Shown piece after piece: positions 28,918-38,843 of a DNA stretch of 64,000 nucleotides. Under the pieces are notes generated by a model, which saw nothing but the letters and a program-made list of their open reading frames with translations, made no database searches and was not told where the DNA came from. A program made the position numbers and the translations under genes. The stretch lies in the NCBI GenBank assembly GCA_013360395.1, contig JABWBQ010000012.1, forward strand, positions 1 to 64,000. The letters are read 5' to 3'. The first letter of the stretch is position 1, and each line of letters starts with the position of its first letter. The DNA is from Flavobacteriales bacterium (lineage in GTDB: Bacteria; Bacteroidota; Bacteroidia; Flavobacteriales_F; PHOS-HE28).

Positions 28918-29018
28918 GCGGACCGCCGTTGGCGCGATCGTTCAGGCCACTTGCTCGGTGGCGGTCCCGTCTTGTACCCAGCAGGGGTTCCTTCGCCCAT
29001 CGAACGCCCCTCCCCCCC

Positions 29019-31871
29019 ATGAAACGCGCCCTGATCCCTGTGCTGCTCGGCCTGACCTTCCTGCCCGCCATGGGGCCGGAGGCCCAGGCGCAACTGTTGA
29101 TCAACAACGCGCCCACCCCGCAGAACCTGGTGCTGAACACCTTATTGGGCGGTGGTGTGGCCGCCAACAACGTTCTGTACAACGGCATGGCCGGCGCTCC
29201 GGGCGGGCAGGCCGGGTGCGGGGCCTTCACGGCCAGCGGCACCAACCTGGGACTGGCCTCCGGCATCATCCTTTCCACCGGCAGCGTGCTCGATGCCCCG
29301 GGCATGGGCGACATCACCTTCGCCAGCACGTCCATCTTCGGCGGGAGCGACCCCGACCTGCAGCTCCTTTCCGGTGTGCAGATCTCCGACGCTTCCGTAC
29401 TGGAGTTCGATTTCGTGCCCACCGGCAACGCTATCTCGTTCAACTTCGTGTTCGCTTCGGAGGAATATCCCGAGTACGTGTGCAACACGGTGAACGACGC
29501 CTTCGGCTTCTTCCTGAGCGGCCCGGGCATCTCCGGCCCGTACTCCAACGGTGCGGCGAACATCGCCCTGATCCCCGGCACCGGGGTGCCGGTGACCATC
29601 AACACCCTGAACAGCGGCTCATCCGGCGATCCAACCTTGGGCTCCGACCCCATGTACTGCTTCGCGGCCGATCCCAACTGGGTCGCCAACAGCGTGTACT
29701 ATGTGGACAACATGATGGGCAACACGATCACCTATGATGGGATGACCACCGTGCTCACCGCCAGTGCGGCCGTGCAGTGCGGCCAGACCTACCATATCAA
29801 GCTGGCGATCGGCGACGGCGGTGACGACCTCTACGACTCGGCCGTGTTCCTGGAATCGGGCAGCTTCGTGAGCGCGCAACCGGTGGTGACCGTCAGCCCC
29901 GACGTCAACCTGCCGTGCAGCGGCACAGTGGACATCAGCATCCTGAACGTCACCGGCGGCACGCCGCCCTACAACTACCAGTGGACCCTCAACGGGAGCC
30001 CGGTGAGCAGCAACCAGACCATCACCGTGGGGCAGGGCCAGCAGGGCAACTACGTGGCCACCGTGACCGATGGCTGCGGGGCCGTGGTGCAGGAGACCGT
30101 GGTGGTGGGTGCTCCGGTGAGCCCGCCCATGACCCTGACGCTGACGCCCGACCTGAACCTGCCTTGCAGCGGCACGGTGGACCTGGAGGTGCTGAACCTC
30201 ACGGGCGGCACGCCTCCCTTCACCTACACCTGGACACTGAACGGCACCACGGTGGGCACGGGCACCTCCATCACCGTGCCCAACACGGCCCCCGGGACCT
30301 ACGTGCTGACGGTGAACGACAACTGCGCCGGGACCGTGCAGGAGGACGTGGTGGTGGGCCCGCCGGTAAGCCCGCCCATGACCCTGACGCTGAGCCCCGA
30401 CCTGACCTTCGACTGCCTGGGCACGGGCGACCTCAGCGTGCTGAACGTGGCCGGCGGCACCCCGCCCTTCACCTACACCTGGACGCTGAACGGCACCACC
30501 GTGGGCACCGGCACCAACATCCCTGTGGACGCCACGGCCCCCGGTACTTACACGGTGACGGTGAACGACAACTGCGGCGGTGTGCAGCAGGGCACCATCA
30601 CCGTGACGGTACTGCCCCCGGCCGTGCTGACGGTCACCGCGTCGCCGGACCTGGAATTGCCCTGCCAGGGCACCGTGCTGTTGGAGGTGCTGAATGTGGT
30701 GGGCGGGGTGGCCCCGTACACCTACGAATGGACCCTGAACGGCGCGACCCAGGGCACCACGGCCCAGTTGACCGTGCCCGCCGGTTCGCCCGGCGCCTAC
30801 GTGGTGACCGTGGAGGACGCCTGTGGCGGCAGCGGCACGGCCACCGTGCAGGTGAGCCCGCCCAACATGCCCACCCTCACCATCACCCCCGGTGGGCCCT
30901 ACACCGTGCCCTGCCTGGGCAACGTGGTGTCCCTGACCCCGGGCGTCACTGGCGGCGATGGCCAGTACACCTACCTCTGGACCGATGATGCGGGCAACGG
31001 CGTAGGCAGCGGGGCCACCCTGAACGTGCCGGTGACCGCCGACGCCACCTACACACTGACGGTGAACGACAACTGCGGTCAGCAGACCAGTGCCACCCTG
31101 GCCGTGGATGCCCCGGAGCCCTTGGACCTGTTGCTGCCCGCCACGGCCGTGGCCTGTGAGGGCGGCAGCGCCACGGTGACCGCCGGTGGCACGGGCGGCG
31201 GTGGGACCTACACCTTCCTGTGGCAACCCTCGGGCGCCACCGACAGTGCGGTCACCGTATTCCCCGCGGGCGACACCACGCTGACCGTGACGGTGATCGA
31301 CGCCTGCGGGGACAGCGTCAGCGGGGCCGTCACCGTGATGGTAGAGATCCCCGTGGTGGAGATCACCACCAGCGAACTGGGTGGCGACGAATTCCGCTTC
31401 ACAGCGCAATGCCTGCCCGGGGCGGAGACCTACCATTGGACCTTCAGCAACGGGGCGCAGGCCTTCGGCACGCCCGTGCAGACCACCTTCGCCGATGGCG
31501 ACGAGTACTGGGCCACCGTGACGGCCATCACCCCGGCGGGATGCACCGATGTGGACAGCGTGTTCCTGCAGCCCGGTGGACAGCTTTACATCCCCAACGC
31601 CTTCACCCCGGACGGCGATGGCATCAACGACACCTGGGGCCCGGTGTGGTACGCCATGACCGAGGTGAGCTACACCATCTACGACCGTTGGGGTGAGGTG
31701 ATCTTCACCACCGATGAACCGGGCCGCACCTGGGATGGGCGTTTCACCAACGGCCAGCCCTGTCCCACCGGGGTCTACGTGTACCAGTACAAGGCCAAGG
31801 GCGTACGTTTCCCCTCCACCAAGGGCATCGGCTCGGTGACGCTGCTGGGCCAGGACCTCGACCCGGATTGA
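29019..31871 (+). CDS. Choice-of-anchor L protein with PKD/SprB-like repeats and CHU_C (T9SS type B) C-terminus, copy 1
   Basis: 950 residues from ATG 29019. Signal peptide to about PEAQAQ. Residues about 26-290 form a choice-of-anchor L domain (FNFVFASEEYPEYVC, DAFGFFLSGPGISGPYSNG, TYHIKLAIGDGGDDLYDSAV). About six repeats of roughly 82 residues follow, each with the pattern PCSGTVDLEVLNLTGGTPPF, TWTLNGTTVGTGT and YVLTVNDNC. The last 90 residues (IPNAFTPDGDGINDTW, YDRWGEVIF, TWDGRFTNGQPCPTGVY) are the CHU_C domain that directs T9SS secretion. Likely a surface adhesin or matrix protein; first of three paralogues. Confidence 0.88.
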   Translation: MKRALIPVLLGLTFLPAMGPEAQAQLLINNAPTPQNLVLNTLLGGGVAANNVLYNGMAGAPGGQAGCGAFTASGTNLGLASGIILSTGSVLDAPGMGDITFASTSIFGGSDPDLQLLSGVQISDASVLEFDFVPTGNAISFNFVFASEEYPEYVCNTVNDAFGFFLSGPGISGPYSNGAANIALIPGTGVPVTINTLNSGSSGDPTLGSDPMYCFAADPNWVANSVYYVDNMMGNTITYDGMTTVLTASAAVQCGQTYHIKLAIGDGGDDLYDSAVFLESGSFVSAQPVVTVSPDVNLPCSGTVDISILNVTGGTPPYNYQWTLNGSPVSSNQTITVGQGQQGNYVATVTDGCGAVVQETVVVGAPVSPPMTLTLTPDLNLPCSGTVDLEVLNLTGGTPPFTYTWTLNGTTVGTGTSITVPNTAPGTYVLTVNDNCAGTVQEDVVVGPPVSPPMTLTLSPDLTFDCLGTGDLSVLNVAGGTPPFTYTWTLNGTTVGTGTNIPVDATAPGTYTVTVNDNCGGVQQGTITVTVLPPAVLTVTASPDLELPCQGTVLLEVLNVVGGVAPYTYEWTLNGATQGTTAQLTVPAGSPGAYVVTVEDACGGSGTATVQVSPPNMPTLTITPGGPYTVPCLGNVVSLTPGVTGGDGQYTYLWTDDAGNGVGSGATLNVPVTADATYTLTVNDNCGQQTSATLAVDAPEPLDLLLPATAVACEGGSATVTAGGTGGGGTYTFLWQPSGATDSAVTVFPAGDTTLTVTVIDACGDSVSGAVTVMVEIPVVEITTSELGGDEFRFTAQCLPGAETYHWTFSNGAQAFGTPVQTTFADGDEYWATVTAITPAGCTDVDSVFLQPGGQLYIPNAFTPDGDGINDTWGPVWYAMTEVSYTIYDRWGEVIFTTDEPGRTWDGRFTNGQPCPTGVYVYQYKAKGVRFPSTKGIGSVTLLGQDLDPD

Positions 31872-31936
31872 CCCCCATCCCGGGCGGCTCCGGGCAACCG
31901 ATCGCCCCCCGGAGGGGTCATGTGGTCGTTGAGGCT

Positions 31937-31944
31937 TAATTTTC
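31937..31944 (+). promoter_or_regulatory. Possible -7 box TAATTTTC
   Basis: Seven of eight to TAnnTTTG in the 89-base gap, 16 bases before the ATG at 31961. No clear -33 element. The only AT-rich stretch in this gap. Confidence 0.3.
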
Positions 31945-31960
31945 AAGGCCTTTTCCCGTC

Positions 31961-34639
31961 ATGGCCACCCTGAACCGCCCCCTGTTCGCGCTCTGCACCC
32001 TGCTGCCTCTCGGCACCGCCGCCCAATTGGTGGTGACCAACACGCAGACCCCGGCCCAGCTGGTGCAGAACGTGCTGTTGGGCGGGGGGGTGACCGCCAG
32101 CAACTTCGTCTTCAACGGGGCGCCGGGCAACACCATCCATCCGCAGGCCGGGGAGTTCGACGGCACGGCCTCCAACGTGGGCCTGGCCGCCGGCATGATC
32201 ATGGGCTCGGGCGACGTCACCTTCGCCATCGGCCCCAACAACATCGGCAGCGGATCCCTGGGCGGAGGCAACTGGGGCTTCAACGACCCGGACCTCGATC
32301 AGTTGAGCGGCGTGGCCACCCACGATGCCGCCATCCTGGAGTTCGACTTCATCCCCACGGGCGATTCGCTCCGGTTCAACTACGTCTTCGGTTCCGAGGA
32401 GTACGATGAGTACGTGTGCGGCACCGTGAACGACGTGTTCGGTTTCTTCCTCAGCGGGCCGGGCATCACCGGGCCTTTCAGCAACAACGCCATCAACATC
32501 GCCCTGGTGCCCGGCACCCAGGTGCCCGTCTCCATCAACACGGTGAACAACGGCACCGTCGGCATGAACGGCACGGCCTCCAACTGTGCCGCGCTGGACC
32601 CCAACTGGATGAACAACAACATCTACTACACCAGCAATGCCAACGGCACCACGGTGCAGTACGACGGCATGACGGTGGTGCTGACGGCGCGTGCCGCGGT
32701 GGTCTGCGGCCAGACCTACCACATCAAGATCGCCATCGCCGACGGTGGCGACACGGCCTTCGACAGCGGCGTGTTCCTGGAGGCCGGCAGCTTCGTGAGC
32801 ACCGGCCAGGTGGTGCCCGAGCTGGTGAGCGGCGTGCTGGTGAACGACAGCACCATGCTGGAAGGCTGCGGCCTGGTGGATTTCACCTTCTACCGGGTGG
32901 GCGACACCTCGATCACCGACACGGTGAACCTCAACATCCTGGGCACGGCCACCCCCGGCGTGGACTACAGCCCCGCCTTCCCCAGCCAGCTCATCTACTA
33001 CCCGGGTGACACGGCCATCACCTTCCTGCTCACCATCCCCCAGGACGCCGACGGCTTGGAGTCCATCATCATCCAGATCCAACAGATGATCCAGTGCGCC
33101 GGACTGCAGGTGCAGACCGAGTTCCACTTCTACATCGATTCACCACCACCGCTGGACGTGCAGGCCAGCAACATCCAGAGCGACTGCAACCTCACCGAGC
33201 TGCTGGCGCCGGTGGTCTCCGGCGGATCGGGCAACTACGATTACGCCTGGAGCACGGGCGAGACCACGCCCACCATCTCGGTGAGCCCCGGGGTCACCAC
33301 CACCTACACCCTCACCGTGAGCGATACGTGCAGCATCGTACCTGTCACCGTGGACATCACCGTGGATGTGCCCGTGTACGCGCCCATGGTCCTGACCCTC
33401 ACGCCGGACACGGCGATCCCCTGCCTGGGCAATGCGGACCTGAGCGTGCTGAACGTGGCCGGGGGCGACGGCACCTTCACCTACCAATGGACCGTGGGCG
33501 GCACGGTGCTGAGCAACACCGCCACGGTGAATGTGCCCGCCGGGCCGCCCACCTACTACGTGGCCACGGTGACCGACGGATGCGGCTCGGTGGCGGTGGA
33601 CAGCGTGCTGACCTCCACGGCCCCGCTGCCCCCCATCGCGATCGTCACCAACGGCGACCCCACCGTGATCTGCACGGGCGACACCATCACCATCTCCATC
33701 GCCTCGGTCACCGGCGGCAACGGCGTGTACACCTATACCTGGGAGGATGCCAACGGCACGGTGATCGGCACGGGGACCAGCGTGGACGTGCCGGTACCCA
33801 CCGACGCCGTGTACACCTTCACGGCCAGCGACCAATGCGGCTACACGGGCAGCGCCACCGTGGCCACCTACATCCCCCATCCGCTTCCGATGGCCATCGA
33901 CCTCACGGACGACCAGGTGATCTGCTACGGTGAAAGCATCCTGTTGAGCGCGCAGATCACCGGCGGCTCGGGCATCTACACCATCGAATGGCCCCTGCTG
34001 GGCCACAGCGACCCCGAGGTGATGGTGGCCCCCCTGGCCAACACCACCTACGTGGTGAACGTGTACGAGGAGTGCGGCCTCTTCAGCACCGCGCAGGTGG
34101 AGATCGAGGTGGAGCCCACCCTGGCCGACATCGTGGTGACCAACCTGGACGTGGACGGCTGGCAGTTCGAGGCCGCCACGCATCCCGAGCCGATCGCCTA
34201 CTTCTGGACCCTGGGCGACGGCACCAAGGCGAGCACGCAGGAAGTGGTGCATCACTACAACGACATGGAGGACCACTGGGTGCACCTGGAAATGGTGACC
34301 GCCAACGGCTGCCGCGCCACCGACTCGGTGTACATCATCCCCCCGGCCCAGATCCACTTCCCCAACGCCTTCACGCCCGACGGCGACGGCCTCAACGAGC
34401 TCTTCGGACCGGTGAGCCACATGGTGTCGGCCTTCGAGATGGCCATCTTCGACCGCTGGGGTGAACTGATCTTCGCCTCCAGCGACGAGGAGCCCTTCTG
34501 GGACGGCAAGGTGATGGGCGGCCAGATGGCACCCACCGGGGTGTATGTGTACAAGTACAAGGCCGAGGGCCACTACATGCCGCCACGCGAGGGCTATGGC
34601 CATGTGACGTTGATCCGCGGCACGATCGAGGAGAACTGA
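31961..34639 (+). CDS. Choice-of-anchor L protein with CHU_C C-terminus, copy 2
   Basis: 892 residues. Signal peptide to about LGTAAQ. Anchor-L domain (about 22-285: LRFNYVFGSEEYDEYVC, DVFGFFLSGPGITGPFSNN, TYHIKIAIADGGDTAFDSGV), then a Calx-beta-like domain (about 286-390, GTATPGVDYSPAFPSQLIYY), three or four Ig-like repeats, a PKD-like unit (YFWTLGDGTKASTQEVVHHY) and the CHU_C sorting domain (FPNAFTPDGDGLNELFGPV, FDRWGELIF, WDGKVMGGQMAPTGVYVYKY). The next gene starts one base after the stop, so the two are cotranscribed. Confidence 0.88.
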   Translation: MATLNRPLFALCTLLPLGTAAQLVVTNTQTPAQLVQNVLLGGGVTASNFVFNGAPGNTIHPQAGEFDGTASNVGLAAGMIMGSGDVTFAIGPNNIGSGSLGGGNWGFNDPDLDQLSGVATHDAAILEFDFIPTGDSLRFNYVFGSEEYDEYVCGTVNDVFGFFLSGPGITGPFSNNAINIALVPGTQVPVSINTVNNGTVGMNGTASNCAALDPNWMNNNIYYTSNANGTTVQYDGMTVVLTARAAVVCGQTYHIKIAIADGGDTAFDSGVFLEAGSFVSTGQVVPELVSGVLVNDSTMLEGCGLVDFTFYRVGDTSITDTVNLNILGTATPGVDYSPAFPSQLIYYPGDTAITFLLTIPQDADGLESIIIQIQQMIQCAGLQVQTEFHFYIDSPPPLDVQASNIQSDCNLTELLAPVVSGGSGNYDYAWSTGETTPTISVSPGVTTTYTLTVSDTCSIVPVTVDITVDVPVYAPMVLTLTPDTAIPCLGNADLSVLNVAGGDGTFTYQWTVGGTVLSNTATVNVPAGPPTYYVATVTDGCGSVAVDSVLTSTAPLPPIAIVTNGDPTVICTGDTITISIASVTGGNGVYTYTWEDANGTVIGTGTSVDVPVPTDAVYTFTASDQCGYTGSATVATYIPHPLPMAIDLTDDQVICYGESILLSAQITGGSGIYTIEWPLLGHSDPEVMVAPLANTTYVVNVYEECGLFSTAQVEIEVEPTLADIVVTNLDVDGWQFEAATHPEPIAYFWTLGDGTKASTQEVVHHYNDMEDHWVHLEMVTANGCRATDSVYIIPPAQIHFPNAFTPDGDGLNELFGPVSHMVSAFEMAIFDRWGELIFASSDEEPFWDGKVMGGQMAPTGVYVYKYKAEGHYMPPREGYGHVTLIRGTIEEN

Positions 34640-34640
34640 T

Positions 34641-36305
34641 ATGAACAACAAGACTTTCGGTGGCCTGATGATGGTCGCCCTGCTGATGCCCACCCTGGCC
34701 TCGGCGCAGATCACCGTGGACAACAGCCAGACCCCGGAACAACTGGTGCAGAACGTGCTGCTGGGCGCCGGCATCACGGTGAGCAACGTGACCTTCAACG
34801 GACAGCCCGGCAACCTGGTCAACGACCAGATCGGCAGCTTCGACGGCACCAATTCCAACGTGGGCATCGCCCAGGGCCTGGTGATGTGCAGCGGGAGCAT
34901 CCCGGAAGTGGTGGGCCCCAACGACGATGAGTCCTTCTCCGTGGGGCCTGCCTCCCCGGCCTTCACGGGCGACATCGACCTTGAGACCATCTCCCAACAG
35001 GCCGTGAACGACAAGGCCGTGCTGGAATTCGACTTCGTGCCCGCCGGGGATTCGCTGGTCTTCCGTTTCGTGTTCGGCAGCGAGGAATACAACGAGTACG
35101 TATGCTCCTCGTTCAACGATGTCTTCGGTTTCTTCCTCAGCGGGCCGGGCATCAACGGGCCCTTCAGCAACAACGCTGCGAACATCGCCCTGGTCCCCGG
35201 CACCAACGTGCCCATCGGCATCAACACGGTGAACAACGGTACCCCCGGCAGCTTCGGAGACGCCGCCAACTGCGCCGCGGTGGACCCCGGCTGGCAGAAC
35301 AACAGCATCCACTACTTCGACAACGCCGGCGGCCTCACCGTGCAGTACGACGGCTTCACCGTGGTGCTCACGGCCTACGCCCTGGTGCAGTGCGGGCAGA
35401 CCTACCACATCAAGCTGGCCATCGCCGATGCCTTCGACTCGGCCTTCGACAGCGGTGTGTTCCTGGAGGGCGGCAGCTTCAGTTCGCCCAATGCCATCGA
35501 CCTGGAGGTGGTGACCGCCAGCGCCGACGGCACCATGACCGAGGGCTGCACCGATGCCACCCTCACCATCACCCGCCCGGGCAACGAGGATGACCTCGAC
35601 GTGTCGGTCGTCGTGTCGGGCACGGCCACGAACGGCGTGGATTACCCCAGCATCCCGGTGACCATCGTGATCCCCGACGGACAGAGCTCGGTGAGCTTCC
35701 CCTTGAGCGCCTTCGAGGACGGGGTCGCCGAAGGCATGGAGGAGATCATCCTGACCGCCACCTACGTCAATGCATGCGGCGACACCTCGGTGAGCACGGC
35801 CGCGGTGCCCATCCTGGAGTACGTGCCCATGCAGCTCTTCGCCGAGGACCTCGCACTGCAATGCGAGGACGACTCGGTGATGCTCACGGCCTCGGCCACC
35901 GGCGGGTTCGGGGACCTGACCATCACCTGGGCCACGGGCGACCAGGGCACCACCACCTGGGTGCCGGGCATGCAGAACGGGACCTACCAGGTGACCGTGA
36001 CCGATGCCTGTGCGCGGACCGTGACCGACCAGGTGAACGTGGACAGCGGCTGCCAGATCGTGATCCCGAACGTGTTCAGCCCCAACGGCGATGGCGACAA
36101 CGATACGTTCTACATCGACGGTATCCAGGGCACCAACAACAAGGTGAGGATCTTCAACCGCTGGGGCCAGGTGGTCTTCGAGGCCAACAACTACCGCAAC
36201 ACCTGGGATGGGCGCAACGTGCCCGACGGCACCTACTTCTATGAGGTGGTGGTGGAAGGTGGTGAAGGGCCCTTCACCGGTCATCTGACCATTCTGAACA
36301 ACTAA
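34641..36305 (+). CDS. Choice-of-anchor L protein with CHU_C C-terminus, copy 3
   Basis: 554 residues, the shortest of the three. Signal peptide to ASAQI, anchor-L domain (about 22-290, FRFVFGSEEYNEYVC, AFDSAFDSGVFLEGG), one Calx-beta-like domain (GTATNGVDYPSIPVTIVIPD), a single Ig-like repeat, and a CHU_C C-terminus (IPNVFSPNGDGDNDTFYIDG, IFNRWGQVVFEANNYRNTWD). It keeps the N- and C-terminal modules of copies 1 and 2 but few middle repeats. Confidence 0.88.
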   Translation: MNNKTFGGLMMVALLMPTLASAQITVDNSQTPEQLVQNVLLGAGITVSNVTFNGQPGNLVNDQIGSFDGTNSNVGIAQGLVMCSGSIPEVVGPNDDESFSVGPASPAFTGDIDLETISQQAVNDKAVLEFDFVPAGDSLVFRFVFGSEEYNEYVCSSFNDVFGFFLSGPGINGPFSNNAANIALVPGTNVPIGINTVNNGTPGSFGDAANCAAVDPGWQNNSIHYFDNAGGLTVQYDGFTVVLTAYALVQCGQTYHIKLAIADAFDSAFDSGVFLEGGSFSSPNAIDLEVVTASADGTMTEGCTDATLTITRPGNEDDLDVSVVVSGTATNGVDYPSIPVTIVIPDGQSSVSFPLSAFEDGVAEGMEEIILTATYVNACGDTSVSTAAVPILEYVPMQLFAEDLALQCEDDSVMLTASATGGFGDLTITWATGDQGTTTWVPGMQNGTYQVTVTDACARTVTDQVNVDSGCQIVIPNVFSPNGDGDNDTFYIDGIQGTNNKVRIFNRWGQVVFEANNYRNTWDGRNVPDGTYFYEVVVEGGEGPFTGHLTILNN

Positions 36306-36312
36306 CGAAGCC

Positions 36313-37845
36313 TCACCCGGCCTCCACGAGCGAACGCCCGGTCATCTGCGCGGGCTGGGGGAGGCCCATGAGCTGCAACAGGGTGGGCGCCACGTCGGCC
36401 AGGATCCCATCGCGCAGCGTCCATCGCCGGTCGTCCACCAGCACGATGGGCACCGGGTTGGTGCTGTGGGCGGTGTTGGGCGAGCCGTCGGGGTTCAGGG
36501 CCTTGTCCGCGTTGCCGTGGTCGGCGATGATCACGAAGCTGTAGCCCGCGGCACGGCCAGCGTCCACCACGCGGCCCAGGCAGGTGTCGGTGGTCTCCAC
36601 GGCCTTCACCACCGCGCTGAACACGCCGGTGTGGCCCACCATGTCGGGGTTGGCGAAGTTGAGCACCACCAGGTCGGGGCCGTCGGGTGTGAGGGCCTGC
36701 GCCACGCGCTCGGCCAGCTCCGGCGCGCTCATCTCCGGTTGCAGGTCGTAGGTGGCCACCTTGGGGCTGGCGACCAGGATGCGTTCCTCGCCGGGGTAGG
36801 GTGCTTCGCGGCCGCCGCTGAAGAAGAAGGTGACGTGCGGATACTTCTCGGTCTCGGCCGCGCGCACCTGCCGCAACCCCGCCGCGCTCACGGTCTCGCC
36901 CAGCGTCATCGGCAGTTCGTCCTTGCCCAGCACCACGCGCACGTCGCGGTAGGTGGGGTCGTACTCGGTGAGGGTGACGTAGTGCAACGGGAGCGGCGTC
37001 ATGCCGTGCTCTGGGAAGGCCTGCTGGGTGAGGGCCTGGGTGATCTCGCGGCAGCGGTCGGTGCGGAAGTTGAAGCAGATCACCACGTCGCCGGGGCGGA
37101 TGGTGCCGAGCGGCGCACCGTCGGATCCCGTGATCACGTGCGGCACGATGAACTCGTCGGTGATGCCTTCGGCGTAGCTGCGCGTGTAGGCCTCCGTGGC
37201 GTCGGCCACCGCCGTGCCCGTGCCGTGGACGAGCAGGTCGTAGGCGCGCTTCACCCGCTCCCAGCGCTTGTCGCGGTCCATGGCGTAGTAGCGGCCCACC
37301 ACGCTGGCCAGGTGCACCGGAAGTCCCTTCACCCCGGCGAGGAAGTCGCGCAAGTAACCCAGGCCGCTCTTCGGGTCGGCATCGCGCCCGTCGGTGAACG
37401 CGTGCACGAACACCTGCGGCGCGCCCGCCTCCACGGCCGCGTGGCACAGCGCGCGCAGGTGGTCCTGGTGGCTGTGCACGCCGCCCTTGCTGAGCAACCC
37501 GATGAAGTGCAGCCGGACACCGGGGGTGCGCGCCGCGCGGAAGGCCTCCTGCAGCACGGTGTTGCGCGCCAGGGAGCCGTCCTCCACGGCCTTGTCCACG
37601 CGCAGCAGGTCCTGGTAGACCACGCGGCCCGCGCCGATGTTGAGGTGGCCCACCTCGCTGTTGCCCATCTGCCCGGCGGGCAGGCCCACATGTTCGCCAT
37701 CGGTGCGTAGTGTGGCGTGCGGGCAGGTACTGCATAGTGCGTGGAAACGCGGCGTGCGGGCCTGGGCGATGGCGTCGGTGCGATCGCCGGCGCCGATGCC
37801 CCAGCCGTCGAGCACGACCAGGGCGACCTTGCGGGTTGCGGGCAT
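36313..37845 (-). CDS. gpmI: 2,3-bisphosphoglycerate-independent phosphoglycerate mutase
   Basis: 510 residues, full family length. Converts 3-phosphoglycerate to 2-phosphoglycerate in glycolysis, manganese-dependent. Metal and nucleophile motifs: VVLDGWGIG at the start and Ser63 in QMGNSEVGHLNIGAGR; later FNFRTDRCRE, NFANPDMVGHTG and IADHGNAD. The ATG shares one base with the stop of the histidine kinase gene (TGATG). It ends eight bases from the convergent anchor-L gene. Confidence 0.97.
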   Translation of the reverse strand: MPATRKVALVVLDGWGIGAGDRTDAIAQARTPRFHALCSTCPHATLRTDGEHVGLPAGQMGNSEVGHLNIGAGRVVYQDLLRVDKAVEDGSLARNTVLQEAFRAARTPGVRLHFIGLLSKGGVHSHQDHLRALCHAAVEAGAPQVFVHAFTDGRDADPKSGLGYLRDFLAGVKGLPVHLASVVGRYYAMDRDKRWERVKRAYDLLVHGTGTAVADATEAYTRSYAEGITDEFIVPHVITGSDGAPLGTIRPGDVVICFNFRTDRCREITQALTQQAFPEHGMTPLPLHYVTLTEYDPTYRDVRVVLGKDELPMTLGETVSAAGLRQVRAAETEKYPHVTFFFSGGREAPYPGEERILVASPKVATYDLQPEMSAPELAERVAQALTPDGPDLVVLNFANPDMVGHTGVFSAVVKAVETTDTCLGRVVDAGRAAGYSFVIIADHGNADKALNPDGSPNTAHSTNPVPIVLVDDRRWTLRDGILADVAPTLLQLMGLPQPAQMTGRSLVEAG

Positions 37846-38795
37846 CAGGAGGCGGTGGGGAAGGAGGCCGCGAAGATAGCCCCCCCTTGCGGGGCGTTGC
37901 GGACCGTGAGCGTGCCGCCCATGCGGCGCATGAGACGCCGGGCGATGTATAGGCCCAGACCGGTGCCCTGCGTGGCGCGCACGGCCTCGTCGCCACCGCG
38001 GTGCAGGCGTTGGAAGATGCGTTCCTTCTCACTCTCGGGCACACCGGGCCCTTCGTCGGCCACCTCCAGCACGGCGCCCTCGCCCTTGCGGCGCACGGCC
38101 ACAAGCACACGGCTGCCCGGCGGGGTGTACTTGCCGGCGTTCTCCAGCAGGTTGTCCACCACGGAACGCAGCGCCAGCGCCTCGGCCTTCACCGTGAGCG
38201 ACGGTGGTGCTTCCAGCGTCACTTGGTGCCCTGCCAGGATGGTGCTGCGGGCCTGGTCCACGGCGTGGCGCACCCCGGCCACCAAGTCCATCATGCCCAT
38301 CTCCAGGGGCAGGTCCGTCTCCTCGGCCCGTGCGGCCAGCAGCACCTTGTCGGTGAGGGCCGCCAGCCGGTCCAGGTCGGCCACCGCCCGGGCCGCGAGC
38401 TGGTCGCGCAGCCCCGCCTCCAGGTCGTGGCGCTGGAGCGTCTGCATGTTCAGCTTGGCGCCGGCGATGGGGGTGCGCAGCTCGTGGGTGACCGCCAGCA
38501 GGAAGTTGCGCTGCGCACGGGCCAGTTGCAGGTCGCGGCGGATGGCGCGGTAGGTGAGCACCAGGGCGGCGATGAGCAGGGCCAGGAACACGCTGCCCTC
38601 GCCCACCACCATCCGGAAGGTGCGGTCGGCCCGCCCTGCGCCGCCGTCGGTCGCCAGTTGGAAGGCTTCGATCAACGCCTGCATCTCCTGGTCCTTGCGC
38701 ACCAGCAGATAGGCCCACCACAGCGATTGCAGCACGATGTACACCGCCAGGACGCCGAAGAGCAGCAATGTGCGCCGGTGGCCCTGCGGGAACAT
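37845..38795 (-). CDS. Orphan sensor histidine kinase
   Basis: 316 residues from ATG 38795. Two membrane segments (about 8-28 and 65-84) enclose a short periplasmic loop of about 35 residues. The dimerisation box has His104 in AVTHELRTPIAG. The ATPase domain shows the N box (VVDNLLENAGKYTPPG), G1 (LEVADEGPGVP), the F-like segment and G2 (GTGLGLYIARRLMRRMGG). No response regulator is adjacent, so the partner is elsewhere. With so small a loop it probably senses through the membrane or an accessory protein. Confidence 0.87.
   Translation of the reverse strand: MFPQGHRRTLLLFGVLAVYIVLQSLWWAYLLVRKDQEMQALIEAFQLATDGGAGRADRTFRMVVGEGSVFLALLIAALVLTYRAIRRDLQLARAQRNFLLAVTHELRTPIAGAKLNMQTLQRHDLEAGLRDQLAARAVADLDRLAALTDKVLLAARAEETDLPLEMGMMDLVAGVRHAVDQARSTILAGHQVTLEAPPSLTVKAEALALRSVVDNLLENAGKYTPPGSRVLVAVRRKGEGAVLEVADEGPGVPESEKERIFQRLHRGGDEAVRATQGTGLGLYIARRLMRRMGGTLTVRNAPQGGAIFAASFPTAS
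37871..37878 (-). promoter_or_regulatory. -7-like box TATCTTCG inside the kinase gene, before gpmI
   Basis: On the minus strand TATCTTCG ends 25 bases before the gpmI ATG, within the last codons of the kinase gene; it may give gpmI its own promoter. Confidence 0.4.
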
Positions 38796-38825
38796 GGGGC
38801 CAAGGTACAGGTGCCCGGGGGGCGT

Positions 38826-38833
38826 TATCTTGG
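38826..38833 (+). promoter_or_regulatory. -7-like box TATCTTGG
   Basis: Seven of eight to TAnnTTTG, ten bases before the ATG of the HD gene, in the short gap between divergent genes. Confidence 0.4.
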
Positions 38834-38843
38834 TCGCTCCCGT

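Noticed and set aside
31888-31914. Hairpin CTCCGGG/CCCGGAG after the first anchor-L gene
   Set aside because: Seven base pairs with a 13-base loop and no T tract; too weak to call a terminator.
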